Source of the DNA: Clonostachys chloroleuca
Lineage: Eukaryota > Ascomycota > Sordariomycetes > Hypocreales > Bionectriaceae
Assembly: GCA_037952775.1 (NCBI GenBank)
Contig: JBANAY010000003.1
Location: 3,410,001 to 3,474,000 of the forward strand
Direction of reading: 5' to 3'
Length of the DNA: 64,000 bases
Shown: positions 35,281 to 47,869 of the stretch, one piece after another
Layout: each line of letters opens with the position of its first letter
Position numbering within the stretch: the stretch's first letter is position 1
Program-made: the position numbers and the translations under genes
Notes under the pieces: model-generated
Database searches by the model: none
Told to the model about the DNA's origin: nothing
The model's input: the letters and a program-made list of their open reading frames with translations, nothing else

Positions 35281-38200
35281 ATGGCGTCCTTCTTTCAGCC
35301 CGGGGCAAATGACCCTGCTCAAACCGATTGTGATCCAGGTAGATTTAAGATCTACTGCAACTCTATCCTACCAGTCAGTTCCTTATTCTCGACTTGGTAC
35401 CAAAAGTTCAACGTGATAGTGGGAGGCGTCGCTTTCATCATCCCTCTCATCTACCTGACCAGCCTGCTCATCTACCGACTATGGTCAGATCGGCCGCAGA
35501 ACCGTACTCGGTACGTAGTATCCTCCCATCCCCTTCCCCACCCCCACAGTTGAAGCATCACCAAACACAAAGACATGTCTCACTGCATGTTGCAAGCTCT
35601 ATCTAACTCGTTATATGAAGAGTACGGAGGAAGAAAGATGCTCCTGGACTGGAAGGAACCAGGAAGCTACCTTCCATGACAGCCTTCAAGGCGGCCAAGT
35701 CCTTTCAGATCTTGAGTGATTCCGAGAGCTCTTCGGCACAGCGCGGCCAACTAGGTATTGAAACCCTGCGGTTGCCTCCGGTAGTCAGCGCAGATAGGGC
35801 CAGCGTTACAAGCTGGAGCGGCTCCATCTCGTCCAAGGCAGAGGGCTCAGAGTCCGAGACGGACAAGATGAGCATTGGCTACGTCGATCTCAAGATGCTT
35901 GCCGAAGATGCCCTCAGTGTCTCTAGCATCTCTGCTACAGCTCAGAACCTGTATGATACTCACAGATCGAGCAACTTGCCCGCAATTGCCATTCGCTGCG
36001 ACAACAACACGTCTGCCGACCAGGTCAATCACCTTCTCGAGATCCTTTACTTTAAGGGTGTGCCGGTTATCATTCTGGCCCACCACGACATGTCGATATG
36101 GGACTCAATTGACCTTGGAAACGCGACCGGTGTCATTGTCGAGAGTGCCTGCATTCTTCCCAACGGCGAGCGACGCGATTACTTCAAGGCACGACCCCTC
36201 CAGACCCTCATGTCCAGGTGCAGCACACAGAGAGAAACCCGGCCTGATTTCTTCGTTGGATTCATGGACCTGTGGGAGAAGCGACCTCACCCCTCGATTA
36301 TTCGCAGAAGCGTGAAGCTGGCGGAGCATTTTGGCGCTGTCATGGAACACGGTCCTATTGATCCCAGCATCAACCATGGCGGTCGAATCCGAGCTGCTGC
36401 GACTACCTTGAGTGGTTTCGAATACTTGCGCCGAGGCCCTTTGATCGATGTAAGTGAATGATTTGCCATGTTAGGTGGTTTTTCGTCATCTACGTCCGCT
36501 AACATATCCGGCGATTAGCTTCAAAAATTCTGGAGTACCGAAACGAGGAAAGTCCGAATTGCACAAGAGGATGAGGATGTGTCCGATATGGCGGTGCTGC
36601 CGCTTGATGGATTAAAGTCGGTTATCCCCAAGATAGATGAGTGGCTCGCGTACGAGCCAATGACCGATGATCTCATCGCAATGAGAGACGAGGAGCCGAC
36701 TTATCTTGATGCGCCTCCCTACGAAGCAGCGGCACCCTTCCGAGAGAACTTCTGGGACATTTCGTGTCTGGGGCAGCGTCAGTCTCAGCGAGGATGCTAT
36801 CCCATCGCATCCGAGCCGACTGCCGCCCAGTACGACGCTGTCGTCAAGACACAGACCCATCTCAAGGAGCTCGGTATGCTCCAGCCGTGGAAGGGTGCTG
36901 AGATTCACCGTCTCGTCACGGCTCTTCGTACTCTTACGGAGGCTACACAATGCCACGAACTTGTTCACGGGTTGATCGAAGGCCTCCAGACACATAGAAT
37001 TGCCATTTACAAGGGCCTCGATACTGGATTCGGTGTGGCTGATGGTGTGTCCTATTTTTGGGGAGTCTCTAACGCTCGCGAGGAAAAGGGTGGTACTACT
37101 GATCACGCTCTCGACATTTTCGTCTCTCTCAAGGTTCCGAATGATGCTACCACCATCTTGCACACTTGGTTGGCTCACCATGGTCTTCCTCGTGTTCAAA
37201 GATTCGAAATGGAGCACGAATTTGAGCGGGCTAATAATCTCAATGACAAGGACATTCCAATCAGCTTGAAGACGGGTATTGAAAGACTGAGTCATGCCGA
37301 GACCCTGAATCTTATTCAGCAGATTCGCGTCTCCCAGCTTAACCACCCGTTCTGTGATCCCCTGATTGAGTATGCCCGTGTCACCCTGATTGATGATGCA
37401 TCTCGTTTTGCGTGGTACCATATGGCCGCACTGAATACTCTGGCCGACTCCATGAGCATCCGGGAAATATTCCAAGCTAGGTTGGAGCATTTTGCTCGTG
37501 CTGGGGCTAACTTCCTGCCAACTGTGGACGGTCTCGTTGCGCTTTATGAACACATTGAGGTCATCGTTGAAGAGTCACTCTTCTTCGGTGACAGGGAGCC
37601 ATTGAATGTTATGACTAATGCTCTGCTCGAAGCCTGGGACCCTGAAACCTCAGGAGAGGGCTACAGCTATGTCGATGTCAACGCAGATTTATTTGCGCTG
37701 ATCTTCTTTACCCTGCTCAGGAAGGCCGCCTTCGAGGACGTCTACATCGAGGCCACGGACCGATGTCCATTCTTCCTGTCTCTACCTGATCAAGCTGCCG
37801 TCTTCTCTGAGCTGTGGGTTCTTGGATCGCAGTGTGAGATTTACTTTGGGATCCTTCCCCGTGCGCTCGGAGCTATCGTCTATCGCCGATACCGTGCATT
37901 CTTGGGTGAAGCGCCCCCAAGCGGAGACTCTCGCAAGAACAATGAAGTCATGACAATGTACTCGACGGGTGATGTCCAGCCGATTAATCCTCCCAAGAAG
38001 GAGCGCCAGCGCGACGGTTCTACCAATGCCAAACTAACAGGAACCGAGAAGATTGAACTCTGGAGGAAGAGATTTACTGAACTTGGCGCCATGTCCATCT
38101 TTTGTCTTCCTGCCATTATCGACGTCATTCTCCTCACCTTTGTCGGTCGTGGTGTGTTCATGACTGCCTTCATGGAACCAACACACCTTCAAGCAGCCAG

Positions 38201-41200
38201 TCTTGCCCTGCTCATCTCGCTTCTTCTCACATCCGGTGTTACTGGCTGGGTAGGAAGCGTGGGTAATTACTATCTGGTCAACTTTGCCTATGACAATATG
38301 ATCTACTTCCACGTTGAGCGGCTCTCAGGTGGTTTCGTGATCAGCCTTGTCATTGCAGTCTGTGGTATTATTGGATTCTCAGTCCAGTACAGCGTTGCTG
38401 TTGGCTTCATCTTTGCGGCATACCTCATGATCATGGCCACTTATTTTAACTTGCTCGGAATAATGTCCACCATGCATCAGCACAACAGTCCTCTCACTTC
38501 TGGTCGTACTGTCCTTTGGAGAACATTCCCTCTCTTCCTGGTCTCACCACTTATTTCAGCCCTTGTCAATGGATATGATCTGCCAATCTATCTCTCCGTT
38601 ACTTTTACTTTCGTTTTGTTGGCCGTCTACCAGTACCGTCGACTCTGCCAGGAGTGGTCATCGTGGATGCAGAACATTCCCAAGTTTTCTGAGAAGGATG
38701 TTATGCAATGGTACGAATCTTCAGGACTAATGCCCACCGAAGAGGCTACCGAAGGCGAAGAGGACGGAGAGAAGAACAACAAGGACAAGAACTCACAGGA
38801 AGCCTTCCGTGTAGCAGTTGCCGCACGACGACGCGGCATTAAGGGAACAACCGGCCCTGAAAATGAGGCCTTTGTCACCAAGGTTGCCGCTGGCATGCCA
38901 TATATTGACTGGCTGTTGCAGAAGACCTGTGCCGGAACCAAGATTCCTGATGTTTTCAGTGCCTCATGGTTCACTCAGCTTGGTGAATCTATTAAGCAGC
39001 AGAAACAATTGGCTCGAGGACTCAAGGAGCACAATGTTTTGCTGCTTTTCCGCTTCGCTCGGTACGATCTTGGACAGAATCTTGGACTTTTCTTGGTCGC
39101 ACTCATGGATCGTTGGGTAGCCATTGTCATGGGTGCTCGTTTGCCTCACGGAACTATGTACCTAGACTCTCGCTCACGATATGGTCTCTGTTTTTGTGTC
39201 CTGTACTTCTGCGCATCCGTCATGGTGTTGGATACTACCCTCCAGAAATATTGGGAGGTGCGATTCAAGCTTTCCGGGGAGAGGTTGGTCGACTACGAGC
39301 ACGCGAAGCAGGTTTCTAGGGAGTGGGAGTCGAAGCGTCTCAAGACTTTTGGCGTTGCCCTCAGGGAACTCTTCTACAAGATCTTCTGTGTCTTTGGTCT
39401 CTGCACACTCCTTCTATGGCTTATGGTTGATAATCCTCGGAGCATCATCCTCTACTACTGCTATATTCTGGGCTACACTTGCGTCATCTTGTTCCAATTC
39501 AACCGTTGCTTTACCACCAACGTGCGCGCGCATATCACCATCATTCTGTCCTCGGCTGCTATCGGTTTCATTGTGGGATGTATCTTACGAGCCATTCCTA
39601 GCACTGCCGGTTGGCTGTGGGCCGAGGTTATGGCTCAGAACGTTGCTGCCGTCCTCGCTGCTATTGGAACGACCCTCTGGTCATGGAAGGACTGGAGCTC
39701 GCCCACTCTCAAGGATGACATGGATGAGAGCTCTGATCCCAATGACCCTCAGATGTTTATCCAGACCGGACTCAGTGCCGAAGCAAACTCTGCCGTCAAG
39801 GTCTCCATGGCCAAGCTGAACAGTCTCAAGGGAACAACTCTTGTTGATGATAATGGCTCTTTTACCTCCTCTGAGGTTGCGAAGCTGCTTCGTAAGAGTA
39901 TGGAGGAGCCGAACATGCATTCTTCTGCGGCATCATGGTCCGACACTCTCCTTCAGAGGACGGTGAGCCTGTGGACTGAGCGCCGAATCATCGTTACCAT
40001 CGCCAGCCGTCAACAATTCGTGCGCCTGGGAATGGAAGACATTGTTTCAGTGAGCCAAGTCAAGCCTGGCACTCTGGAAATCACAGTCGGTTTCCTTGGA
40101 GACTCAGAGGTGCACCGTCCATCTTGGCAACCCCTGTTGGCTTCCCTGATCACCGAAGCCATGTTTTACCATGTTGCCCGTGCCGAGTTGCACCTTACCC
40201 ATGCCCAAGCGGTCCGCTCTGAGCACTTCCTCCATGATACTCGTTCCATGTCTAAGAGACTTGACTTCGAGCTTGCATTTGCCGATGCAGGCAGCCTGAC
40301 CCGCATGCGCCTCAGAACCAACGTTGAGCTCATGAAGCACCTTTGCCTGGACGTTGCTGTCGATGCGGAATGGGAGTCGATGCCTCAGTGTGTTCGCGAA
40401 GCTGTTATCAACCGTATCACTGGAGATGAGCTTCTCGTCACTGAAGAGCTCACCCAGTGGGTTCAAGACAACAACGTTGACATTTCTACCATGGACTTCC
40501 ATATTTACCTCTCCCTCAGCATTTACCAGAGGCTTTGCGAGAAGCGCCAGTCGACCCTGCCTTTCTCCAAGGCCAACCAGACGACAAAGCTTCCTCCCCC
40601 AGCCTTGATGCCGGTCAAGATTCAACGCTCTCGTGGCCCACAGAGCTTGGTGCAGCACTGGCTGCGAGCAAGTGTCTCCATTCCCTTCACCTTTACTAAA
40701 TGGGTTGCAATCATCTCTGGTGCTGGTCCTGACATTGAGCGTGAGCTTTGGTACTGCTTGAAGGATGTCTATTTCAATCGCTTCATCCTCCGAGTCTTGC
40801 TGCAAATTTGGAGATTCTGCTCCTTCGTCAAGGATCTATGGGTCTACTTGCTCATCATCTATCAACGCCCTACACTAGTATCTATCAGCCGGGTCGCTCT
40901 CAAGGGCTCTCGACGTAAGCTGCTGCGCACTTCCATCGTTGTTGAGCTCCCTCGCAAGACCATCACTGGCTTTTCATCTATTGACGAGTCTGGTGCTATG
41001 AAACTGGACGTGTTTGATGGTGCCTGCAAGGAAGCACCTTCTGAAAAGAAGCCATTGTTCACTGCTACCTATGACAGCCACCTACGCCTTCGAACTCGTT
41101 GCGATAATGGTATTACATCTACCTACAACTACCCTCCCAACCCCAAGTTCAAGTGGCCTCTTTCCAAGGAGCTCTCTGATGAGGGATTCCACACAGTTGG

Positions 41201-44200
41201 ATTCTATGACAAACATGGACGCATCAGCCGTGGTACACTGACGATTGAAGACAATGAGTTTGCCTTCCAGTATCACTACAAGGCCACCCCCAAGGGCAAC
41301 ACTGATATTCTCTCTGCTGACTTTAAGCTTATCAACGACGAGTCAGACGATGTCCTCTCCGTCTTCTGGGGTGTTCCCGTGCTAGGTGACTATTCCAACT
41401 ACGACTGGGTCCCCTCAGAACGTATCAGCCGTCTCGTCAAGGTCATTGACGGCAAGACTTACGTTACTGAAGCCGAATACCGCCATCGCCGTGACCCCCT
41501 CATTACCACGTACCTGCAAGAAAATGATGGTCGCAGAACTGCTATCGCCCGGTCCCCTAAGATCTTCAATGAGGAGGCTCTCTTCCTTGCTCGTCCTAAT
41601 AACTTGTCCTTCGACATGGACGACCTCTTGGTCTATCACAACAGGCTACAAGTGTCACAGATGAGACGACACTCCGGAAGGAAGCCAACATTCCTCTCTT
41701 ACATTAACCCGGTTAACTGGATTGCTTCATGGGGTACACGTGTCTACCTACCTATCCCCACCTGGCAGATCCGTACTGAACTCTGGAATCTTTGGCTCAA
41801 GACTGATACCTTGGATGCACCCACTGCATGTTGGCTGGATGAGCTGGTGCTGCGTGAAGAACCTCGCCTGCGTGCCTACTGGCATGCCCGCAACAGCGGT
41901 CAGCTGCGTGAGGCCAAGCAAGCCCTTGACAAGGAGATTGATCAGATTGTATCGGCCATTGACATCCAGACCGACGTCTCTGAAGTGTGCCTTTTGCCTA
42001 TCCGAACCACTGACTTGTACACTATGGGTCTTGGAAAGGATGCCACCCAGGTTACCACCCGCCCTGAAGACTGCTTCAACGATACCAAGGACCGAGTGTC
42101 GGTCATCTTCAACGATATTGGATGCTGGCCGGAGGCCCTGGTGGTGTGTCCAACTGCCGAAGAGATCTGGTCAATGGTCACAGTACTATTCGCAACCACG
42201 TGTTGGCTGAATGTGCGAACGACTTCGGTATTCCTCGTTTCCAGGTTGAGAAGAATGTCCAGTCAATGAAACTGCTTCCTCTGTGGGGGCTCGACGGTAA
42301 GAGTGCCTATCACGGTTTGATCGACAACTTGCTTCAGAGCCAGGTTGATGAGAAGGTTCGGGACACCGATGTTCAGCGCGATATCGTTGGTGTTTTCATT
42401 CCCTTGCTCAAGGCCTTCGTCAAGGGAGCACGCACCAGGAGTTACTCGCGCGCTGATCTCATCAAGTACACCAACGTCATGCTGTCTTTCTGCAAATACT
42501 ACGAGCGCAAGGACTACAGCCGAACATGGTCATCTCCTGAGGTTGAACAGGCTTGGGTTGATGCCTGGTTGGTTCCATATGACGATCCGAACATTATTGA
42601 CCCCGCCAAGGCCTTCGATATGGAGCGACCAACCATGGCTGACTTCCGCGATTGCCTGGGAATCTATCTGGCCTATTTCTTCATCTTCTCCGTGAAGATC
42701 CCCGAGAGATGCCCTCGTGTCTTCCAGAGTACCCATCACGGAATCAGCAGTCTGTTCGGGATGATTCTGCGTTATCGTCGGGGAACAACATTTGGTATCT
42801 GGGATCACGCCATTCTCTGGCGTGAGTGCTGCTTGAACATCAGTCCTGCCCAGTGCGAGCTTCCCATCTCTGTTCAGACCATGCTGCTTTCCGGTATTGG
42901 CCTTGCCACTCGTCTCGCCTACTTCCACGCCGACGTCATCATGCCCTGCACGTCGCTTTTCAACCCGTAAGTGTTAACGCGTCTATATAATGATTAACGA
43001 ATGAATTGAGCTAACAAGCGATAGTATGTGGGAAGCTGAGATCGGAACTGATCGTGGAATGCTTGGTAGCAAGACCGTGTTCAACCGACGCATCGACCCT
43101 ATTGTCAATGGTATCAGCAACATGGAGTCTTTCACCCCTGTTGACAAAGTCCGCACTGAAAAGCCCACGGTGGTCATGTTGTCCAACGTTCAGTCCATCA
43201 AGGGTATCAAAACTGCCATTCTTGCTGCCAACATCATCGTGAACAAGTACGGATTCAAAGATTACTCGCTGGTCGTATATGGAGCCAAGGATCGACAGCC
43301 ATCGTACGCTTTGGAGATGGCTAAGCTGATCGTGGAAAACAATCTCTCTGAAAAGGTCATTCTCGCTGGTTTTGGTAAGCCCAAGGAAGTCCTCAAGGAT
43401 GCTTGGCTCTTCATGAATTCTTCCATTTCCGAGGGTCTTCCTCTGGCTATCGGAGAGGCTGCCCTGGCTGGTGTGCCCATCGTCGCTACTGAGGTCGGAG
43501 CTACAGCTTTGGTGATGACGGACCCTGATGACCAAGATAAGCGGTATGGAGAGGTTGTGCCCCCCAATGACCCTCTGGCCCTTGCACGCGCTCAGCTCAG
43601 CATCCTCGGCATGGTTGGTCCTTGGGCCAAGTTCACCGAAGAGGCTACCGTTGATCCTGCGGCGGCTGCTGCTGCTGTTCTTCCCGATGAGATCACACCA
43701 GCGGACGTTGATTGGCTCACCAAGCGTATGTACGCCAAGGTCGATGATCGTCGCAAGCTCGGTCTCCTCTCGAGAGAGGTTGTCTTGCACAGTTTCCACG
43801 GCAATCGCTACCTCCGTGAGCACGAGCAGATGTACTGGATTCAGTGGCACATTGCCCAGATGCGTGATGACAAGGCCTTGGCCGCCACTGCCGCCGAGAC
43901 CTTCCGGTTCGGCACTATGGAGACGCTCCGCTACACAGACGAGGATGATGTTTCTTGCGAAGACGAAAAAGCAGCAGCGGACGAAACCGACGCCCTCCTT
44001 GAAGACGAGGAGAATCAACTCGTCCTGGATGCACTGGAGAACAAGACTTCCATGGACAGGAGGAGACTAAGCAAGCGCAAAACCATGAACACCGCCAAGC
44101 GACTCTCACTTGTTCGCTGGCAAGATTTCAACGAACCTGAAGAGATCACCGACGAGAAGAGTCAGGCGGGATCGAAGAGACTAAGCAACGACCCCCATCA

Positions 44201-44225
44201 GGTCGACGCTACCAGCCTTGTCTAG
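35281..44225 (+). CDS. gtb3: Gtb3: GAG glycosyltransferase/membrane polymerase, frameshifted as written
   Basis: A very large membrane glycosyltransferase expected to polymerise and export galactosaminogalactan. Exons are 35281-35510, 35621-36449, 36519-42966 and 43025-44225, about 2,902 codons if the frame break is bridged. One hydrophobic helix lies at residues 44-66. A polytopic block of roughly eight to ten helices spans about 878-1414, and a GT4 domain occupies about 2224-2780. The GT4 domain has GGPGGVSNCRRDLV, LSNVQSIKG, VILAGFGKP and the E-x7-E motif SEGLPLAIGEA (E2639, E2647). Near 42128-42132 (TGGCCGGAGG) the frame moves by one base: IFNDIGCWP is in one frame and GGPGGVSN in the next. 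No splice signals are present. Translation as written stops at 42269 and loses the whole GT4 domain. The N-terminal region and acidic C-tail show no other damage. Confidence 0.92.
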
Positions 44226-45312
44226 AACTCCTACTCATGGAGTCGCCCTCAGGGAACACGAGGCATTTGAATACCGTGCCTGCTGTGCCTCCAGAATAAT
44301 TGCGGCAGGATATGCCTCTGATTGTACAATTCATTTTACGAAATCATGAATTCTGCTTTTAGAAAAGAACTGTTTGTTTGTTTGTTTTTTTGTTTAGTTC
44401 AGTATCATACAAGTTTGGAAACAAAAGGAAATAATTGTTGGTTCATATTGGAATAGTATTTATTAATTTTGATTGGAAACCGGCCTTGAGGCAGAAGCAG
44501 CGAGCACTCGCACAATATATATCCCTTAAATAATAATTTCTTACTACTACCTTTACCTTTTTCCATTTATGTGTGCCAAGGTATCCTACCAGAAACTCCT
44601 AAAAAGTGTCAAGATCATTCATCCTTACTCTCAGGAGAGCTCACTAGAGGCACCCATCATATAACCAAATGTTGCGCCTTTTTGGTTTCCCCATCACAAC
44701 GCCCAGAGCTATGTATGAAGAATATCAAGATGCAATGTATACACAAGTGGAGGAGCATTCAGTAGTTGAGTGCCTTTGCCTCACACATTCCAATCACCAA
44801 CGGAAAGGGACAGGAATCTTTTTTTTTAGAGGTGCCCTATCACACCATACATCAAGTTTGTCCCAAAAATTTGCTTCCCTCTTGCTTAAAGAGCCAGTCG
44901 CTATTAGCGTCCACCATAAAGTTCGTAATATTAAATTCATTCCCAGGCCCGGGATGTTGTACCTGTTCTTGGCTGGTTGGTCGGTCGATGTCTACTCCAG
45001 CGGGAGCCGTTTGGCCGTTGCCCGCCATGTTCTCTCCGCTAACCGGTAAACGAGGCACGTTGAAGAAGTCAAAGACATCTAAGTATTCGAGCTCGTTTGG
45101 AGCTGGGGTTCTTGCTGGTGTTATACTTGGGAATCGGCTCATACTCCCGACACCCAGCTTCGGTTGCCTTGAAATGAGAAAGTCAAGGTCAAATGCAGTT
45201 CGACGCATGTCAGATAGAATTTTCACGGAGCTCGGCGTCACTCCGTCACCTTGCCTCTCGCTGTCACGATGTTCATCTAGCACCCTTTGAAGGAGCTCGC
45301 AATAGCGAGCAG
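44226..45312. other. Intergenic region at the right boundary of the GAG cluster
   Basis: 1.09 kb between the convergent 3' ends of gtb3 and the Zn2Cys6 gene. It is AT-rich with GTTT repeats at 44371-44396 and T-runs, consistent with terminators and 3' untranslated sequence. No gene is supported. Confidence 0.5.
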
Positions 45313-47869
45313 CTACGGGCCAGTAACGTCCCATTTCGCGAAGGGCCTCGACAAAGAAGGAAATTTGAGGAGATAGCTTCCGCTCAACAGTCGAGCCATG
45401 AACAAGCAGTAGCCTGGCAGCAACCCAGAGGGTGAATGCGAAGGGGGGCCCAGTTTATGCAGGAGACTATTATTAATGACAAACTCGCCCAATGCTGCGA
45501 TATTCTCGACGGCACCATGGCACCTCTGCGAAGCACTGTACGAAGGGGTGAAGATTGGTGACCTAGTAGTAGGATAGGCGGCCGATGAATGTAGTCGGAT
45601 GACGGCGGTATGGTATGTCGCGTGTAACATGACCCACCCGCAGTTGAGGTTCTTGCTTCCTGGCTGGAATAACTTTGCCATATTGCCGTACTCATTTGGC
45701 AGGGAGAATTTGTAGGATGTGAGTAGGTTATCGAGTTCCTTGTAACGCATCTGCCACTGTTCCACATCGCTCAGGGCACTAATGTCAACAGGCTGTTTGA
45801 GGAAATCATGTATTCGACCTAGGATGTTGAGAATCTCGCAGTGGAATCCGAACGCGCCGATATTCTCAGGCTTGCTGATATCATATTCAGATGTCTCTTC
45901 GTGATAGTCCCGCGTCTTGAACCATTTGGTCTCAACCTTCTGGTTCTTGATCCACAGATCGTCGCGACAAGGGAGAGTGCGGTCAATTTCTTTGTCGTTG
46001 AGCGCAAATTCGAAGGCAGTTGCAATTGTGGCATATCTATCCAGAAGATATATCATCCAAAATAGCCTTCTTCGTGACTCTTCCTCGATGAAGTCCTTCG
46101 TTTCTGGTAGCACCATTGCACGTAGTGTGTAGATCGACGTGTAGTTGGGTGAGACGCTGAAAGATGTGCTTTCTACTGCCAGCCCCAGTTGGACCACGCC
46201 GCGGGTGATGAGGGCCATGATGTTCCACCCTGGCGGCCCATTGCTGTCACCGCAAAGATCAAGGGCCAGAATAACCAATGCCTGAAGAGACTGGACTGAT
46301 GAGTTCTCCATTCCATAGAGCAAAACTCGCTGCTTGGACACTTGGTGGTAATGTCGCCGCCGCTCATCGGTCAACCTTGAGTCGTTGGAATATCGCATGG
46401 CCGTTGCCACAATTGCATGAAGAAGAATTCGATCCGTCTCCTGCAGGGTTGATGGACCAAAGAGAGAATCCAGGGTCGTTTTCCGATGCAGAATCGGGCA
46501 CCAAGTGTTGATGTGTTTAAAATACAGGTCGACCAAGGCGTAGAGCAAATCGTACGGGGGCATATCCTGGTCCAGCGGCGCTGTACTGACTGAGGCGTTT
46601 TGAGACAACGTGACAGATGGCGAATGCATTGCGGCTTGACTGTTTGATCCATAGTAGTCCTGGGCCGCTGCTGATGGTGGTATACAAGTTACACCGGGTG
46701 GACCAGATATGCCAGGCATCTGCATATGCGGTTGAAACCCATCGCTTATCCCAGGAGTAGGCGGTATGCCAAATTCAAGGGCTTGAGAGCTTGGTGTGAA
46801 ACTGGACACTTTCTGTAAAAAGAGAGCAGTCTCAGCCTGGGGTGTGCGCATGCTTTCTGGTGGTCTGAAGACTGGCACGACTTCTCGGGGAGTTCCCTGA
46901 TCACTCGGCAGACTCGAGTTGCTGTTCCTCACACTTGGTGCATGATTCTGGCTGCCAGCCGTCATTGTCGCCTGGAGAATCTCCGCATGTGACTTGAGTA
47001 TTTCTTCGAGTTTGTCAAGCCGTTGCTCCAGCTCTCTCCCATACCCTGCCCTCAACCCCGGTTTTCGGCGTTCTTTGTATTCGCATGCTGCGCTATTGCG
47101 GGTGCACCACCCGCATGATGGCTGACCACGGTCGCATTTTACCTGTATCAAGGATCATTTGTTAGCAACAATTTTGAGCAAAGAAGGGCGAAAAGCATCA
47201 TGGCTCAGGGCTAGATATAGGTGTGACGAATCAGAAGGGTCGTTGATACCTTTCGCTGCTTGCAAAGCTCACATCTAGGGAGAATGTTGTTAGTGATGTC
47301 TTCCTTCTGAGTAGAAGCGGCCAACGCTTCTTCGGGTTCGGTGGCGTCGTTAACGTCGCCTTTCCAAGAACTCTCGCCAGATTCCTCGCCCTGCAAGGGC
47401 TCAGAATCGGGAAGGCTAAGAGGACTTGGCATGGCTCGGGAGTGCGCAAGACCAACTTCGGCACATGTTCCAACGAGATGAAGGAACAAGGCGCTTGTGG
47501 TGCCGAGCAGATGAAACGAAACAGACGGGATAAGTGCGTTCAAACTGTAAGATAGAACGGACGAGAGGCCAGACGAACAGGGGGATGCCGGGGCATTGCC
47601 AGGGAAGGGAAGGGAAGAGAGACACAGAGTGGAGGTAGAGTCCAATGCTATAGTGCCAATCGCAAATAGAGTAGAGATTTAGAGGAGACTCACGAGATGG
47701 AGATGGGGCGCTTCCGCTTATTATTGGGGCCATTGCGGGAGGAGTCATCGAGATGCTCCTCGTCGCTGTGATCGTCGCTTTCGAGGTCGTTCTGAACAGA
47801 CCGAGCACCAGGGAGGGGAAGGGGTGGCGAAGTGCGCTTGCCATTCTGATGATGGCCGTTCTGCATCAT
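45313..47869 (-). CDS. Zn2Cys6 transcription factor, candidate L-rhamnose regulator
   Basis: A nuclear regulator of 723 residues in three exons: 47869-47694, 47415-47250 and 47142-45313, all phase-consistent. A lysine/arginine patch (KRKR) ends exon 1. The binuclear zinc cluster straddles the second intron: C107, C110, C117, C124, C127 and C134 (spacing CX2CX6CX6CX2CX6C). A linker with GLRAGYGRELEQRLDKLEEI forms a coiled-coil dimer region. The fungal-specific regulatory domain occupies about 265-560, with the usual RRRLFWMIYLLDRYA block. It is divergent from the L-rhamnonate dehydratase gene. From memory, Aspergillus nidulans RhaR (AN5673) is likewise next to its dehydratase gene, so a RhaR-type role is the best inference. 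A role in the adjacent GAG cluster is the alternative. Two adjacent ATGs (47869, 47866) make the start nearly certain. Confidence 0.88.

Noticed and set aside
42090..42160. A short intron explaining the gtb3 frame break
   Set aside because: No plausible donor, branch site and acceptor fit, and any removal would delete family-conserved residues that are present.
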